A stretch of DNA of 64,000 nt, taken from NCBI GenBank assembly GCA_026415295.1, contig JAOAHJ010000039.1, positions 1-64,000 on the forward strand, written 5' to 3'. Below the pieces are notes generated by a model. It was not told the DNA's origin. It ran no database searches and was given only the letters and a program-made list of their open reading frames with translations. Shown piece after piece: positions 17,357 through 26,776 of this stretch. A program made the translations under genes and the position numbers. The DNA is from Spirochaetota bacterium. Its GTDB lineage: Bacteria > Spirochaetota > JAAYUW01 > JAOAHJ01. Every line of letters starts with the position of its first letter. The first letter of the stretch is position 1.

Positions 17357-18178
17357 ATGAATATTATTTCAGCTAGCAGAAGAACTGATTTCCCTGTTTT
17401 CTTTTTTGAATATTTTTTAAGGTGTTTAAAAAATGGATTTATTGAAGTTAAAAATCCATATAACTATAAACAGAATAAAAATGTATCCTTAAAAGATGAT
17501 GATGTTTCTTTTTTTGTTTTTTGGACAAGAAATCCAATTAATATTATAAAAAATATTAAATTATTAAAAAAATATAAATTTTATGTACTTGTTACTATAA
17601 ATCCATATACAGAAGAAATTGAGCCAGCTTTTAGTGATAAAAACTTATTCTTAAACTATTTTAAAGAATTAAGTTCTTTAATAGGAAAGGATAGAGTTGT
17701 ATGGAGATATGATCCAATATTAATTTCTAAAAAATACTCTTATAATTTTCACTTTGAAAAGTTTGAAGAATACTCATCTATTCTTAATAAATTTACAAAT
17801 AAAGTTATAATAAGTTTTCTACAATTCTATAAAAAGAACATAAAAAAATTGATAAAAGAAAATATAATTGATATTAATTTTGAAAAAAAAATTTCTATTC
17901 TTAGCAATTTTTCATCAATTTCTAAAAATTACAATTTAAAAATTGAATTATGTTGTGATGAAATAAATTTACTTATTAAAAAACAATTATTTACAAACTT
18001 TGATAATATTAAAAGTTCTAAATGTATTGACTGTAATATAATTAATAACATTTATGGCACTAAATACAATGAAATAAAAGACAAATATCAAAGAAAATTT
18101 TGCAATTGTGACAAAAGTATAGATATTGGGCAATACCATACCTGTAAATATGGTTGTATCTATTGTTATGCAAAATAG
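17357..18178 (+). CDS. DUF1848 family protein with C-terminal cysteine cluster
   Basis: 273 aa. It begins with the DUF1848 hallmark MNIISASRRTDFPVF, has FFVFWTRNPINI, and ends with a Cys-rich block: CIDC, CNCDKSIDIG and YHTCKYGCIYCYAK. The final Cys pattern resembles the iron-sulfur cluster ligands of radical SAM enzymes, and family members are commonly annotated as Fe-S proteins; the biochemical function is not established. No clear Shine-Dalgarno precedes the ATG, which lies 32 bp after htpG, so translation may depend on read-through transcription from htpG. The family call is firm, the role unknown. Confidence 0.85.
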   Translation: MNIISASRRTDFPVFFFEYFLRCLKNGFIEVKNPYNYKQNKNVSLKDDDVSFFVFWTRNPINIIKNIKLLKKYKFYVLVTINPYTEEIEPAFSDKNLFLNYFKELSSLIGKDRVVWRYDPILISKKYSYNFHFEKFEEYSSILNKFTNKVIISFLQFYKKNIKKLIKENIIDINFEKKISILSNFSSISKNYNLKIELCCDEINLLIKKQLFTNFDNIKSSKCIDCNIINNIYGTKYNEIKDKYQRKFCNCDKSIDIGQYHTCKYGCIYCYAK

Positions 18179-18185
18179 TAATAAC

Positions 18186-18737
18186 TTAATTTATTTTTCT
18201 ATATCTTTCAGGTCCAATTTTATAAATATTGTTTCCTCTACAATCAATAGCAACAATAACAGGAAAGTCCTCTACTATTAACTCTCTAATTGCTTCTGTC
18301 TGTAGATCTTCATAACAGATAATCTTAGATGATTTTATACATCTTGAAATTAATGCTCCAGCACCTCCTATTGCAGCAAAGTATATAGCTTTATTTTTTA
18401 TCAGACTTTCTATAACCTCCTTGCTTCTGTTTCCCTTTCCAATAATTCCTTTTAATCCATTATCAAGTAATTTAGGTGTAAATGGGTCCATTCTTCCACT
18501 TGTTGTTGGACCTGCACTTCCAATAACCTCTCCAGGTTTTGCAGGTGTTGGGCCTACATAATAAATAATATTCCCACTTAATTCTATAGGAAGTTTTTCT
18601 CCTTTTTCAATGACTTCAATAAGTCTCTTATGTGCCATATCTCTTGCTGTATATATTTTACCTGAAATATAAACCTCATCACCAGCAAACAATCTATCTA
18701 TAACTTCATCTACTAATGGTGTACTAATTTTAATCAT
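18186..18737 (-). CDS. Class I fumarase-type hydratase, beta subunit (probable mesaconase/fumarase C-terminal domain)
   Basis: 183 aa, equivalent to the C-terminal domain of Fe-S fumarases and to the TtdB/FumB-type small subunit. It shows GDEVYISGKIYTARDMAHKR, YYVGPTPAKPGEVIGSAGPT, TTSGRMDPFTPKLL and AIYFAAIGGAGAL. With the alpha subunit at 19937-20791 it would hydrate fumarate, mesaconate or dehydrate tartrate. In a methylaspartate operon the expected reaction is mesaconate to (S)-citramalate, an inference from context. A GAGG lies 5 nt before the ATG. Unusually, it is split from its alpha gene by an opposite-strand DUF218 gene. Confidence 0.85.
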   Translation of the reverse strand: MIKISTPLVDEVIDRLFAGDEVYISGKIYTARDMAHKRLIEVIEKGEKLPIELSGNIIYYVGPTPAKPGEVIGSAGPTTSGRMDPFTPKLLDNGLKGIIGKGNRSKEVIESLIKNKAIYFAAIGGAGALISRCIKSSKIICYEDLQTEAIRELIVEDFPVIVAIDCRGNNIYKIGPERYRKIN

Positions 18738-19037
18738 AAAAACCTCTATATTAATTTTAAGATTAAAAATAAATTAAATCTTTTAATTATTTATTAACCA
18801 AATTTACTATAATTTATAATAAATTCAATATATTAAAATTAATATTTTCAAGATATTTTTAGTATTTAGGTTGTTAATTTAAAATAAAATTAAACAAAAC
18901 TATTAAGATGAATTTTTTTTTAATATAATTTTAATTAAAATAATTAATAAATTAAAATTATTAAATAATTTATTGATATTTTTTATAAAAAATATTAATA
19001 TTAAATTACTATTTTATTATTTGAAAATAAATAATTT
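18738..19037. other. Divergent intergenic region between hydratase beta and DUF218 genes
   Basis: 300 bp, A/T-rich, no gene. It contains an imperfect dyad at 18801-18825 (two 12-bp arms with one mismatch around a central T), 64 bp before the beta-subunit start, and a 20-bp perfect palindrome at 18976-18995 lying inside the spacer of the putative promoter of the DUF218 gene. Either could be an operator; both are made only of A/T or nearly so, so chance is a serious alternative. Confidence 0.35.
18973..19001 (+). promoter_or_regulatory. Putative promoter of the DUF218 gene
   Basis: TTGATA at 18973-18978, a 17-nt spacer and TAATAT at 18996-19001. The predicted transcript would begin near 19008 and leave a leader of about 30 nt, without an obvious Shine-Dalgarno before the ATG at 19038. 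Confidence 0.4.
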
Positions 19038-19892
19038 ATGATTAATTTAATATTTAAAATCATTACTAAATTATTTTTACCACCATCTATTTTTATAATT
19101 TTACTTATAACATCAAGTTTATATTTAGCTTTTATAAATAAAAAATTGAAAAATAATAAGTTGAAATATTTAGCAATTATTTTTTTTATTTCAGGAGTTT
19201 TAATCTATATTTTTTCTATAAATATTACAAAAAATATACTTTTTAATTCACTTGAAAAAAAATATAAAATTCAAATTGATAGTTTTAAACAGAATAGTTT
19301 ACTTGGTGTTGATTATATAGTTATTTTATCAAGTAACATTAAAAATATTAAGAATTCATATCTTTCTTCACAAAAAGGTTACCCAGAAAGATTCTTTCTT
19401 GTGAGATTGATAGAAGGAGCTAAACTTTTCAATTTTATAAAATCAAACAAAAAAAATTTTAATAAAAATGAAAATATCATTATTCCTAATATTATTGTAT
19501 GTGGGGGAGTAATTTTTCAAAATAAATATAATAATATTGCAGAAAGTGAAATAGGTAAAGATTTTTTAATATCAATTGGAATTAATGAAGATTTTATATT
19601 AACAGAAACTAAAAGCAAAAACACATATGAAAATTTACTTTTTGCTAAAAATAAATTTAATCTTAATAAGAAAAAAATTATTATAGTAAGTTCAGCATTT
19701 CATATGAAAAGAGTTTCATTAATATCTGATTATCTAAATCTCAATTATCTTTTATATCCTGTTGATTTTAATTCCTCAAAAGGAATAAACATTGATTCTT
19801 TTATTCCATCAAATTCAAATTTAGAATTAATCAATCTTATAATTTTAGAATATATATCAATTATTTATCATAAGTTATTTATACTTAAATAA
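19038..19892 (+). CDS. DUF218 (YdcF/SanA/ElyC-like) membrane-anchored protein
   Basis: 284 aa. Two N-terminal membrane helices (about 10-30 and 40-62) are followed by the DUF218 domain: DYIVILSSN, a shortened VCGG, ESEIGKDFLISIGI, then TETKSKNTYENLLFAKN and IIIVSSAFHMKRVS, which are the family's conserved blocks. In other bacteria such proteins influence envelope or peptidoglycan-precursor metabolism; the biochemical activity is not established. It is inserted in opposite orientation between the alpha and beta genes of the hydratase and converges on the alpha gene with a 44-bp gap. Confidence 0.82.
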   Translation: MINLIFKIITKLFLPPSIFIILLITSSLYLAFINKKLKNNKLKYLAIIFFISGVLIYIFSINITKNILFNSLEKKYKIQIDSFKQNSLLGVDYIVILSSNIKNIKNSYLSSQKGYPERFFLVRLIEGAKLFNFIKSNKKNFNKNENIIIPNIIVCGGVIFQNKYNNIAESEIGKDFLISIGINEDFILTETKSKNTYENLLFAKNKFNLNKKKIIIVSSAFHMKRVSLISDYLNLNYLLYPVDFNSSKGINIDSFIPSNSNLELINLIILEYISIIYHKLFILK

Positions 19893-19936
19893 TTTCCTTA
19901 ATAAAACTAAGTTTTTTTAATATTTCTTCAATTTAA

Positions 19937-20791
19937 TTAAATCTCAATTTCACCATGTCTTGCGGCATGACAGTTTAAATTAACAGCAACAGGCAATGAT
20001 GCTATATGACATGGGTAATATTCAATAAAAACATCAAGGCAGGTAACTCTTCCACCTATACCTTGAGGACCAACCCCTGTGTTATTAACTTCTTTTTTTA
20101 TCCTTTCTTCTAGTCTTGCATAATTTGGATTTTTATTTCTTTCTCCTATATTTCTAAAAAGTGCTTTTTTAGCTAAAATTGCACATTTTTCAAAGTTTCC
20201 TCCAATTCCAATACCAATAATAATTGGGGGGCAGGGATTCCCTCCAGCAGAAATAACTGTTTCAACAACAAATTTAATAATAGCTTCTTCCCCTTCAAGA
20301 GGTTTAAACATTTTAAGTGCACTCATATTTTCTGCACCCCCACCTTTTGGAGCAAATTTTATACTAATTTTATTGCCAGAAATGTTCTCAAAGTGAATTA
20401 TAGGAGGTAAATTTGTTTTAGTATTAGATCTATCATAAATTGGGTCATTTACCATTGATTTCCTAAGATAGCCTTTATCATAAGCTTCTCTAGTTGCTTC
20501 AATAATAGCATCTGAAATATGCCCACCTTCAACTTTAACATCATCACCTACTTGAACAAAAAAAACCGCAGTGCCGGTGTCTTGACATATTGGCATATAA
20601 TTTTCTTTAGCAATATCTGCATTTTGAATCAATTTTTCTAAAATAGATTTACCAACTGGAGATTCTTCAATTTTTATATTATCTTTTATAGATTGATATA
20701 CATCAGAAGGTAGAATATAGGATGTTTGAAGAATCAAATCAACAACTTTATTTTTTATTTCATTAAAACTTATAATCCTAATTTTTTCCAT
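19937..20791 (-). CDS. Class I fumarase-type hydratase, alpha subunit (probable mesaconase/fumarase)
   Basis: 284 aa, Fe-S hydro-lyase alpha subunit. Conserved elements are PICQDTGTAVFFVQVGDD (cluster Cys), PPIIHFENISG, FAPKGGGAENMSALKM, GGNPCPPIIIGIGIGG and VTCLDVFIEYYPCHIASLP. The start is set at the ATG 20789-20791 because GGAG (complement of 20797-20800) is just upstream and the family begins at about this residue; a longer reading from 20872 would overlap the previous gene and add an unrelated hydrophobic tail. It is the last gene of the methylaspartate operon, 40 bp after the P-loop gene. Class I enzymes of this split type include the heterodimeric clostridial mesaconase and fumarase; sequence alone does not separate them. 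Confidence 0.88.
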   Translation of the reverse strand: MEKIRIISFNEIKNKVVDLILQTSYILPSDVYQSIKDNIKIEESPVGKSILEKLIQNADIAKENYMPICQDTGTAVFFVQVGDDVKVEGGHISDAIIEATREAYDKGYLRKSMVNDPIYDRSNTKTNLPPIIHFENISGNKISIKFAPKGGGAENMSALKMFKPLEGEEAIIKFVVETVISAGGNPCPPIIIGIGIGGNFEKCAILAKKALFRNIGERNKNPNYARLEERIKKEVNNTGVGPQGIGGRVTCLDVFIEYYPCHIASLPVAVNLNCHAARHGEIEI

Positions 20792-20831
20792 ATCTACTCC
20801 AGAAAATAAAAATGAAAAATAAAATAATATC

Positions 20832-21797
20832 TTATTCCATTGAAGCATAACCTTCGATAGAAGTAAATCCATCCACTTTTAATGGAGGAAATTCATCCAT
20901 AACTTCTATATTCTCTTCACCAATAAATCCAACCATAAGATACTGCTTTGAAATCGGATCAAATTTAAATTGTTTAATTAACCTAAAATCTTTTACTTCA
21001 CCAGTACTTTTTACATGAATTCTTTTCCCTGTACAATAATATTTCTCCTCCCCAATTGAAATATAATCTCCATTTAAAGGTTTAACTGGTAAGTTTTGCT
21101 CTATTAACTTTTTTACTTCACTTTCTACTAATTCTAAATCGATCTTTGGTCTTTCACTAAAACCAATAACAAAACCATGCCTAACATCAGAGTGCAAAAT
21201 ATCCCTACTAATACCATAAAGCTTCATCAATACTAGACCTGTTAGATCTTCTGCTGTATGGGCCATAAGTCTATATATAAGATTTGTTTCAGCAACTTCT
21301 TTAATTTTATATGGTGATGGACCTAGAACAGATGGTCTATAAACTCTAACTTCTTCACCTATTCCAAATATTATCTGAGCATTGTAGCCAAGATGCTTAT
21401 AAACTAGATCAAAATGCTCAACAACTACTCTTCTATTTGAATGAACAACTTTATTTATAACATCAACTATTTCATGCATTTGGTGAAATGCAAGTTCATG
21501 CCTTACATCAATATGAAAAGTGTGACCAGAAAAATAGTCTGAAGGTTCAAAACTAAATATTGGATTGTTTGGTATATTTACACCTTCATCATCATTTGTA
21601 AGCTCAAGCCCAGGGAATATTCCCCTTATTAAAGTTGATTTACCAGAACCTTCAGGCCCTATAACTCCGATTAAATAATCTGTTGGGTATAAAAATTTAT
21701 CAGCAATTTGACTACCAAGAATATATAATCTATATCTTCCTCTTGGAGCATAATAAACAGCAAATCTTAGATTTTCTTTAATTGGCATTGAAAGCAT
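20832..21797 (-). CDS. P-loop protein with alanyl-tRNA-synthetase-like second additional domain, methylaspartate-cluster associated
   Basis: 321 aa, function unknown. A Walker A motif GPEGSGKS sits at 47-54 in a P-loop NTPase-like N-terminal half. The C-terminal half contains RLMAHTAEDLTGLVLMKLYG and HSDVRHGFVIGFSE, resembling the second additional (editing-type) domain of alanyl-tRNA synthetase, although the second zinc-ligand His of the usual HxxxH is absent. From memory, proteins described this way accompany DUF1446, DUF4387 and methylaspartate genes in clostridia; I cannot check this. AAGGGGG lies 5 nt before the ATG. A role as ATPase, kinase or accessory factor of the pathway is speculation. 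Confidence 0.6.
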   Translation of the reverse strand: MLSMPIKENLRFAVYYAPRGRYRLYILGSQIADKFLYPTDYLIGVIGPEGSGKSTLIRGIFPGLELTNDDEGVNIPNNPIFSFEPSDYFSGHTFHIDVRHELAFHQMHEIVDVINKVVHSNRRVVVEHFDLVYKHLGYNAQIIFGIGEEVRVYRPSVLGPSPYKIKEVAETNLIYRLMAHTAEDLTGLVLMKLYGISRDILHSDVRHGFVIGFSERPKIDLELVESEVKKLIEQNLPVKPLNGDYISIGEEKYYCTGKRIHVKSTGEVKDFRLIKQFKFDPISKQYLMVGFIGEENIEVMDEFPPLKVDGFTSIEGYASME

Positions 21798-21857
21798 ATT
21801 TACCCCCTTAATACAAATATAGACATTTATAATTATATAATTTTAAAAAACATTCAC

Positions 21858-22178
21858 TTAAAGTTCAAATTCCATATCAAGTAAAGGACCATGCTGCTGT
21901 GCTCCATAAACATCTGTATCACCGGGAGAACCAGATGGAATAATCCTTTTCATTCCAAATTTAACTGCTAAAGCTGGTTCAAAGAATATTATATCAAAAA
22001 TTTCTTCTTCATCAACCTTAAATAATTTAGAAATAATATTTTTATTAATAAGATTTTTTTCTTTAACTTTTTTAAATGTTTCAGCATCCTTAAAAATTAT
22101 ATCAAAGGTTAGTTCAAATGGACTTGAATTTTTGCTCCTAATAACTTTTGCTATTTCTCTTATATTTTTTTTTATCAT
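21858..22178 (-). CDS. DUF4387 family protein (AtuA-associated small subunit)
   Basis: 106 aa. The family pattern is visible: IREIAKVIRSKNSSPFELTF, DAETFKKVKE, FFEPALAVKFGMKR and the C-terminal VYGAQQHGPLLD. DUF4387 genes are typically paired with a DUF1446/AtuA-like gene, as here (162 bp downstream of it), suggesting the two proteins form a complex. The catalytic activity is not known. GGAGATATAG precedes the ATG. Confidence 0.8.
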   Translation of the reverse strand: MIKKNIREIAKVIRSKNSSPFELTFDIIFKDAETFKKVKEKNLINKNIISKLFKVDEEEIFDIIFFEPALAVKFGMKRIIPSGSPGDTDVYGAQQHGPLLDMEFEL

Positions 22179-22340
22179 CTATATCTCCATCAATTTTTTA
22201 ATTTAATTAATTTAATAAATATTTATTTTTGACATAAATATTATTTTATATTATCTGTTAAATATTTTTTATTTTATATAATTTTGTTTTTATTTTTTAC
22301 ATTAAAAAATAAAAATATAAAAATTTTATAAATAAATTAA

Positions 22341-23735
22341 TCAATTTTTAATATATTCAATCTGCTTTTTGAATATTGAAAAATCATCAAGTTCCATAAG
22401 ATGATACAATGAAAATTTATAAACTTCTCCTGCTTTAATGTCAGAAGGTGAAAAAGGAAATGCAAGATTTCCTGCAGTTGAAATCCTTCCTTCATACCCA
22501 TAATGGAGCATAGTTGATCTAACAAGAGAACAAATAGTATTTGCTTCAGATTGAGTCTTTGCTACTGCCTCAATTAGAATTCCTATTTCATAAGAAAATG
22601 CTTTATTTACAGGTTCAAGTTTTCCCATAACTCCATTTTTTCCATAAACATGAAAATATATATCTCCATTTATATTTTCTTTTTCAAGTAAAAGATTTAC
22701 CCTTTCTTTAACTTTTTCTATAATAGAATCTATTTTTTCAATCATCACTGGATCATGTGAACCTGCTATTGTAATAGTTCTATAACCAACTTTTCTTGAT
22801 CCCTCCAGTTTAATCATATATTTTGGAGATTTTTCATATTTGGAGCTTCTTACCTCAACCATACCATTTCCAATATCTATAAATTTAACATTTTCAAGAT
22901 TTAACTGTCCACCAGGACCTGGAAGATGAATAGGATCCGATTTTTCATAAAGTGAGTGAGCTGCTACTGATAAAGTTGTAAATATTCTATCATCATTTAA
23001 AGGCTTTAATATAAATGAATCTTTCTTTAATATACCAAATGCACAGTCAGAACCAGAACCAGGAGAAGCAGCAATTGCTGCACACTCTAATATTTTTCCA
23101 AGATGAATAGCTAAACCTTTATCATAACCAAGCATGATAGGTAGACAAGCAAAACAAGCTGGATCATAGGTTCTTCCAGCTAAAATAACATCACATCCTT
23201 CTTTAAGAAGATCAATAAATGGCTCAACACCTATTTGAGCTACAATATGAGGAGTTTCTTCAATATCCTCAAGATTCAAAACTTCTGGATAACCTAAAGG
23301 AATTAATTTTCCTTCTTTAAATTTTTTAATAACTAAATCCTTATCTATATCAGAATAAATTTTTCCCATCTTAAATGAAAGCTTTTCTTCTTTAGCTATT
23401 TCTTTTATTATTTCTTCACACCAATCCATATGTGGCTTTGCCCCAGAACCACCAGCAGTACCAATGACAACAGGAATACCATTTTTAACTCCATGAACCA
23501 GCATATATCTTAAATCTCTTTTAACACCTAGTCTATCTGTAAAAGATACTCCTGCTCCCAAATAGTATGGGCCTGGATCAGTAGAACCAGCATCAACAGC
23601 AATTAAATCTGGTTGCAATTCCATTGCATTTAAAAAAGACTTTTCTGGAAATCCATAACCAAGAATAGCAGTAGGTGAAAGTATCTTAAGTTCATCTTTT
23701 TGTGGATTTTTTTCTAAAATTTCTTTTTTTATCAT
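22341..23735 (-). CDS. DUF1446 / AtuA-like family protein in the methylaspartate operon
   Basis: 464 aa. Conserved DUF1446 features include ILSPTAILGYGFPE, AVDAGSTDPGPYYLGAG, IGTAGGSGAKPHMDW, LAGRTYDPACFACLP and LHLPGPGGQLN-like IHLPGPGGQLNLENV. The family is named for AtuA of acyclic terpene utilisation in Pseudomonas, whose exact reaction is not well defined; acyl-CoA or hydroxyacid chemistry has been suggested. Here it lies 66 bp after methylaspartate ammonia-lyase and before DUF4387, so it is expected to work on mesaconate, citramalate or their CoA derivatives, which is inference. AGGAG is 8 nt before the ATG. Confidence 0.82.
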   Translation of the reverse strand: MIKKEILEKNPQKDELKILSPTAILGYGFPEKSFLNAMELQPDLIAVDAGSTDPGPYYLGAGVSFTDRLGVKRDLRYMLVHGVKNGIPVVIGTAGGSGAKPHMDWCEEIIKEIAKEEKLSFKMGKIYSDIDKDLVIKKFKEGKLIPLGYPEVLNLEDIEETPHIVAQIGVEPFIDLLKEGCDVILAGRTYDPACFACLPIMLGYDKGLAIHLGKILECAAIAASPGSGSDCAFGILKKDSFILKPLNDDRIFTTLSVAAHSLYEKSDPIHLPGPGGQLNLENVKFIDIGNGMVEVRSSKYEKSPKYMIKLEGSRKVGYRTITIAGSHDPVMIEKIDSIIEKVKERVNLLLEKENINGDIYFHVYGKNGVMGKLEPVNKAFSYEIGILIEAVAKTQSEANTICSLVRSTMLHYGYEGRISTAGNLAFPFSPSDIKAGEVYKFSLYHLMELDDFSIFKKQIEYIKN

Positions 23736-23801
23736 TATTTTTACTCCTAAAGATTAAATAAAAAATATATTTGTATTTAAACATTTACCTATACATTCTT
23801 T

Positions 23802-25049
23802 TTACCTTTTATACTTATACTCAAGAAGATTAATAACTCTTTCAATTTCATTTTTAACTATACAAAATCCTTCATCAAAACCCATTCCTGGTTTTGCAAG
23901 TAATCTTTCTGATTGAACAGCAATAGCTATGTCAGTACAAATTTTAGCTGAAATGTCTGTCTCATTACAAGTACCTCCCTGATAAGCTTCCATTCCAAAT
24001 TTCTTACAATAAATAACACTTTCAATTATATTATGAACTGAACCAAGATCTGGAGTTTTTATTTGTACCATATGACAAGCTTTGGCATCTGTAAATTCAA
24101 CTATATCTTCATAAGTATTACACCATTCATCAGCAACTATTTTTACTCTTGACCCAAAAGACTCAAGTTTCTCTTTTATCTTTTTTAAATATTCTATCTG
24201 TTTATTCTTTTCACCTAAATCAACAGGTCCTTCTATATATAGTTGAAATTCTTGAGCATACTTTTCAAGTGAGGCAAGATAATCTGCTATTTTATCTATA
24301 TTGTTTTCAAATATTATTCCAATAGTACCATAAACATCAATATGAATTGTTGGAATATAATTATTGTGAAGTCGTATTTTTTTTATTCTATTTGCAATCC
24401 AACTAATATAATCTTTCAATAATTCTCCCTTTTTCCCTAGCTTTGTATCTACATTGTTTATTAAACCATGTGGGAGAACATCTACTTCTTTTAATATCAT
24501 CTTATCTACATTAATAAATCTATCATCTCCAGATTGACCAAAAATAGGAACCCTTTTTATAACTTTAGGTAAATTATATTCCCTCCATATTGTTTCAACA
24601 ATAGTTTCGCAATGTGCTTTTGAAACAGCATCTAATAAGGCTTGACTGATACCGTATCTTATAGCAGTATGTACTCTTTTACCATCAATAACAAGATCAT
24701 CAATTTCTTTTGCAAGTTCTCTAAAATTATTAACTTCTCTACCTAGCAATAAAGGCTTTATATATTTTTCAATAAAAGGAATATAATTTTTTGCTAAAAA
24801 TAGAGGATCTCTTCCACCAGCTCCTGAATATTGAACGGCAGCACAATCTCCAATAGCTATATTTCCATTTTCTAAAATAATCATTATAGAAATTGACTCT
24901 CCAGCTTGTCTAATAGCCTCAAAACCTGGTAATTCAGGTCTACCTTCGTAAATAAAACCATCCTGTTTAGCACCTTTTTTTATTGCTTTTTGGTCATCAA
25001 AGAAAAAACCCGTTTTACCAGCTGATAAAATTATATCTTTAATTTTCAT
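23802..25049 (-). CDS. mal: Methylaspartate ammonia-lyase
   Basis: Deaminates (2S,3S)-3-methylaspartate to mesaconate; enolase superfamily. It is 415 aa, matching the roughly 413-aa Clostridium tetanomorphum enzyme. Metal-ligand segments are IHIDVYGTIG (Asp), QLYIEGPVD (Glu) and KIVADEWCNTYED (Asp); the catalytic-Lys region is HMVQIKTPDLGS, and the substrate loop EAYQGGTCNETDISA is intact. GGAGAACAT leads directly to the ATG. It lies between GlmE and the DUF1446 gene on one transcript. No lesion is seen; identification is secure. Confidence 0.95.
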   Translation of the reverse strand: MKIKDIILSAGKTGFFFDDQKAIKKGAKQDGFIYEGRPELPGFEAIRQAGESISIMIILENGNIAIGDCAAVQYSGAGGRDPLFLAKNYIPFIEKYIKPLLLGREVNNFRELAKEIDDLVIDGKRVHTAIRYGISQALLDAVSKAHCETIVETIWREYNLPKVIKRVPIFGQSGDDRFINVDKMILKEVDVLPHGLINNVDTKLGKKGELLKDYISWIANRIKKIRLHNNYIPTIHIDVYGTIGIIFENNIDKIADYLASLEKYAQEFQLYIEGPVDLGEKNKQIEYLKKIKEKLESFGSRVKIVADEWCNTYEDIVEFTDAKACHMVQIKTPDLGSVHNIIESVIYCKKFGMEAYQGGTCNETDISAKICTDIAIAVQSERLLAKPGMGFDEGFCIVKNEIERVINLLEYKYKR

Positions 25050-25183
25050 ATGTTCTCCTTCTTTTTATTTTATATAACTTCTTAATTCTATGTTATAAAA
25101 ATTAAATTTTATAAATTTTTTTTTTATTTTTGCATTCCTACATCTTATAACTATAATTTTTTTATGAATTAATAAAAATGTTA

Positions 25184-26650
25184 TTAATTTTTTCTTGGCC
25201 TTCCAACAAGTCTTCCTTTACTTATAGCATAAATGTCATCAACAAGCATCTGAAATGTTGGTTCTCTTTTTTCAAAATCAGCTCTCTCTCTTGTCTTAAT
25301 TTTATGTATCTCTTTTACTTCATTTTTCATCGGTACAAAACCATTATCTAAAATTCTAATAGCACCTGTATTATCCCTTACAGGCATTATTTTCCCTTTA
25401 TTATAAATAGATGGTGCAAATGGAACATCAAGAATTCCTGCTTCAAAAGATTTTACAACCCCTATAGCAAGATCTCCTTCTCCTGCTTCTATAACTTTAT
25501 CTAAAAGATACCTTACTTCCTCTTTTATTAAATTTATTTCTTTCTCAAGTAGAGGAGATCTATCCATTGATTGCTCATATAACATATTTACAACTTGCTT
25601 TGTAGCTTTTAAACCTTGAAGATTAGCTTCTTTTGTAGGAATACCCAAAGCTTCATGTGGTGTTTTTACAATAACTTTTGTAGCCTTTGCAAGTGCTGCT
25701 GTAGCTGCACCCCATGAAATCACTCCAAAAGCTCTTGCCTCATCTTCTGGGAAACCTCCCATCCATTGATGAAAAACTGTAGTTAATTCATAATCCTGAT
25801 AATTGAATTTGTCAAAGTACTCTTTAGCTAATTCTCTTAAAGAGATAACAGCAGCAGTATCTTGAATAAGGTTACCACATTGTCCATATCCAAGAGTTAT
25901 AGATTTAACTCCTTGTTCCAAAGCAAGAATACCCTCTATTATTGCTATGGTATTTGAAATAAATGGAGGCACAAGAGTTCCTGTTAAAGGGCCAAAAGGT
26001 TCAACATTTATCCTTATTCCATTCTCCTCATAATATCCTACTAATCTATACACATATTGCCAATCTCTTAATGATTTTTCTAATGGTACAGATTTAGCAT
26101 AAGGGATATTATATGAAATACCTCCCCCCTCAAAAGATGTAAAACCTGCTGCAAGTGTTATTTCTGCAAGAAGTCTTGCATCTGGAGTACCATGCCTTAC
26201 TTGAACTGGTTTATTTAAACTTTCAATAACCTTTCTACAATTATGAACCCCCCAATTTACCGCAGGAAATCCATTTAATAATGATCTACCTGCTTCTTTA
26301 GATCTTTGAATACCTTTTTCACATTCAGTATATCTATTTTGTCTTGTATATGCATCTATTGTTGTTGGTAAAAGATCAGCTTCTTGTTCAAGATATCTTA
26401 AAAGTTCAATATGCTCTTCAAGCAGAGCAACTCCAGCTCTTGGTTGAATAAGAGTCTGTTTCTTCTCATCAGCAATCTTTAAAACATTAGAAAATCTTTT
26501 ATTTCCTGAAATCTTTCGCTGATACTCTATCCCCTCATTAATATCCACTATATCTTTTCCTGTGGGCCATCCCTGTAATACTTCTTTTCTCTCTTCAAAA
26601 AATAGATCAATAGGAATTTTTTTGTTCTTCAATTCTCTTTTGGTTTCCAT
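25184..26650 (-). CDS. glmE: Glutamate mutase epsilon subunit (methylaspartate mutase, large subunit)
   Basis: 488 aa TIM-barrel subunit that, with the B12-binding GlmS, converts (S)-glutamate to (2S,3S)-3-methylaspartate using adenosylcobalamin. The substrate-binding arginines known from the Clostridium cochlearium structure have apparent counterparts in [12 protein letters not shown] (Arg71), DAYTRQNRY (Arg103) and [13 protein letters not shown] (Arg152). Other conserved blocks are [18 protein letters not shown] and [25 protein letters not shown] precedes the ATG. It follows glmL by 126 bp; that gap carries no obvious signal. Confidence 0.96.
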   Translation of the reverse strand: METKRELKNKKIPIDLFFEERKEVLQGWPTGKDIVDINEGIEYQRKISGNKRFSNVLKIADEKKQTLIQPRAGVALLEEHIELLRYLEQEADLLPTTIDAYTRQNRYTECEKGIQRSKEAGRSLLNGFPAVNWGVHNCRKVIESLNKPVQVRHGTPDARLLAEITLAAGFTSFEGGGISYNIPYAKSVPLEKSLRDWQYVYRLVGYYEENGIRINVEPFGPLTGTLVPPFISNTIAIIEGILALEQGVKSITLGYGQCGNLIQDTAAVISLRELAKEYFDKFNYQDYELTTVFHQWMGGFPEDEARAFGVISWGAATAALAKATKVIVKTPHEALGIPTKEANLQGLKATKQVVNMLYEQSMDRSPLLEKEINLIKEEVRYLLDKVIEAGEGDLAIGVVKSFEAGILDVPFAPSIYNKGKIMPVRDNTGAIRILDNGFVPMKNEVKEIHKIKTRERADFEKREPTFQMLVDDIYAISKGRLVGRPRKN

Positions 26651-26776
26651 TTTATATCTCCTCTAACAATTTTTTGTATTATTTATATTTTTTAATATTT
26701 ATAAAAGTTTCATTTCTCATTTTCTTCTAACTATATTTATCTTAATTTTTCAAATAATACCAATTACTATTTTTAA

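Noticed and set aside
22229-22234. Perfect TTGACA on the plus strand between DUF4387 and DUF1446
   Set aside because: It points against all neighbouring genes and would produce only antisense RNA; no good -10 at the right spacing.
22337-22525. Short minus-strand frame inside the DUF1446 gene
   Set aside because: It lies in another frame within the C-terminal coding part of a confidently identified gene and has no start signal.
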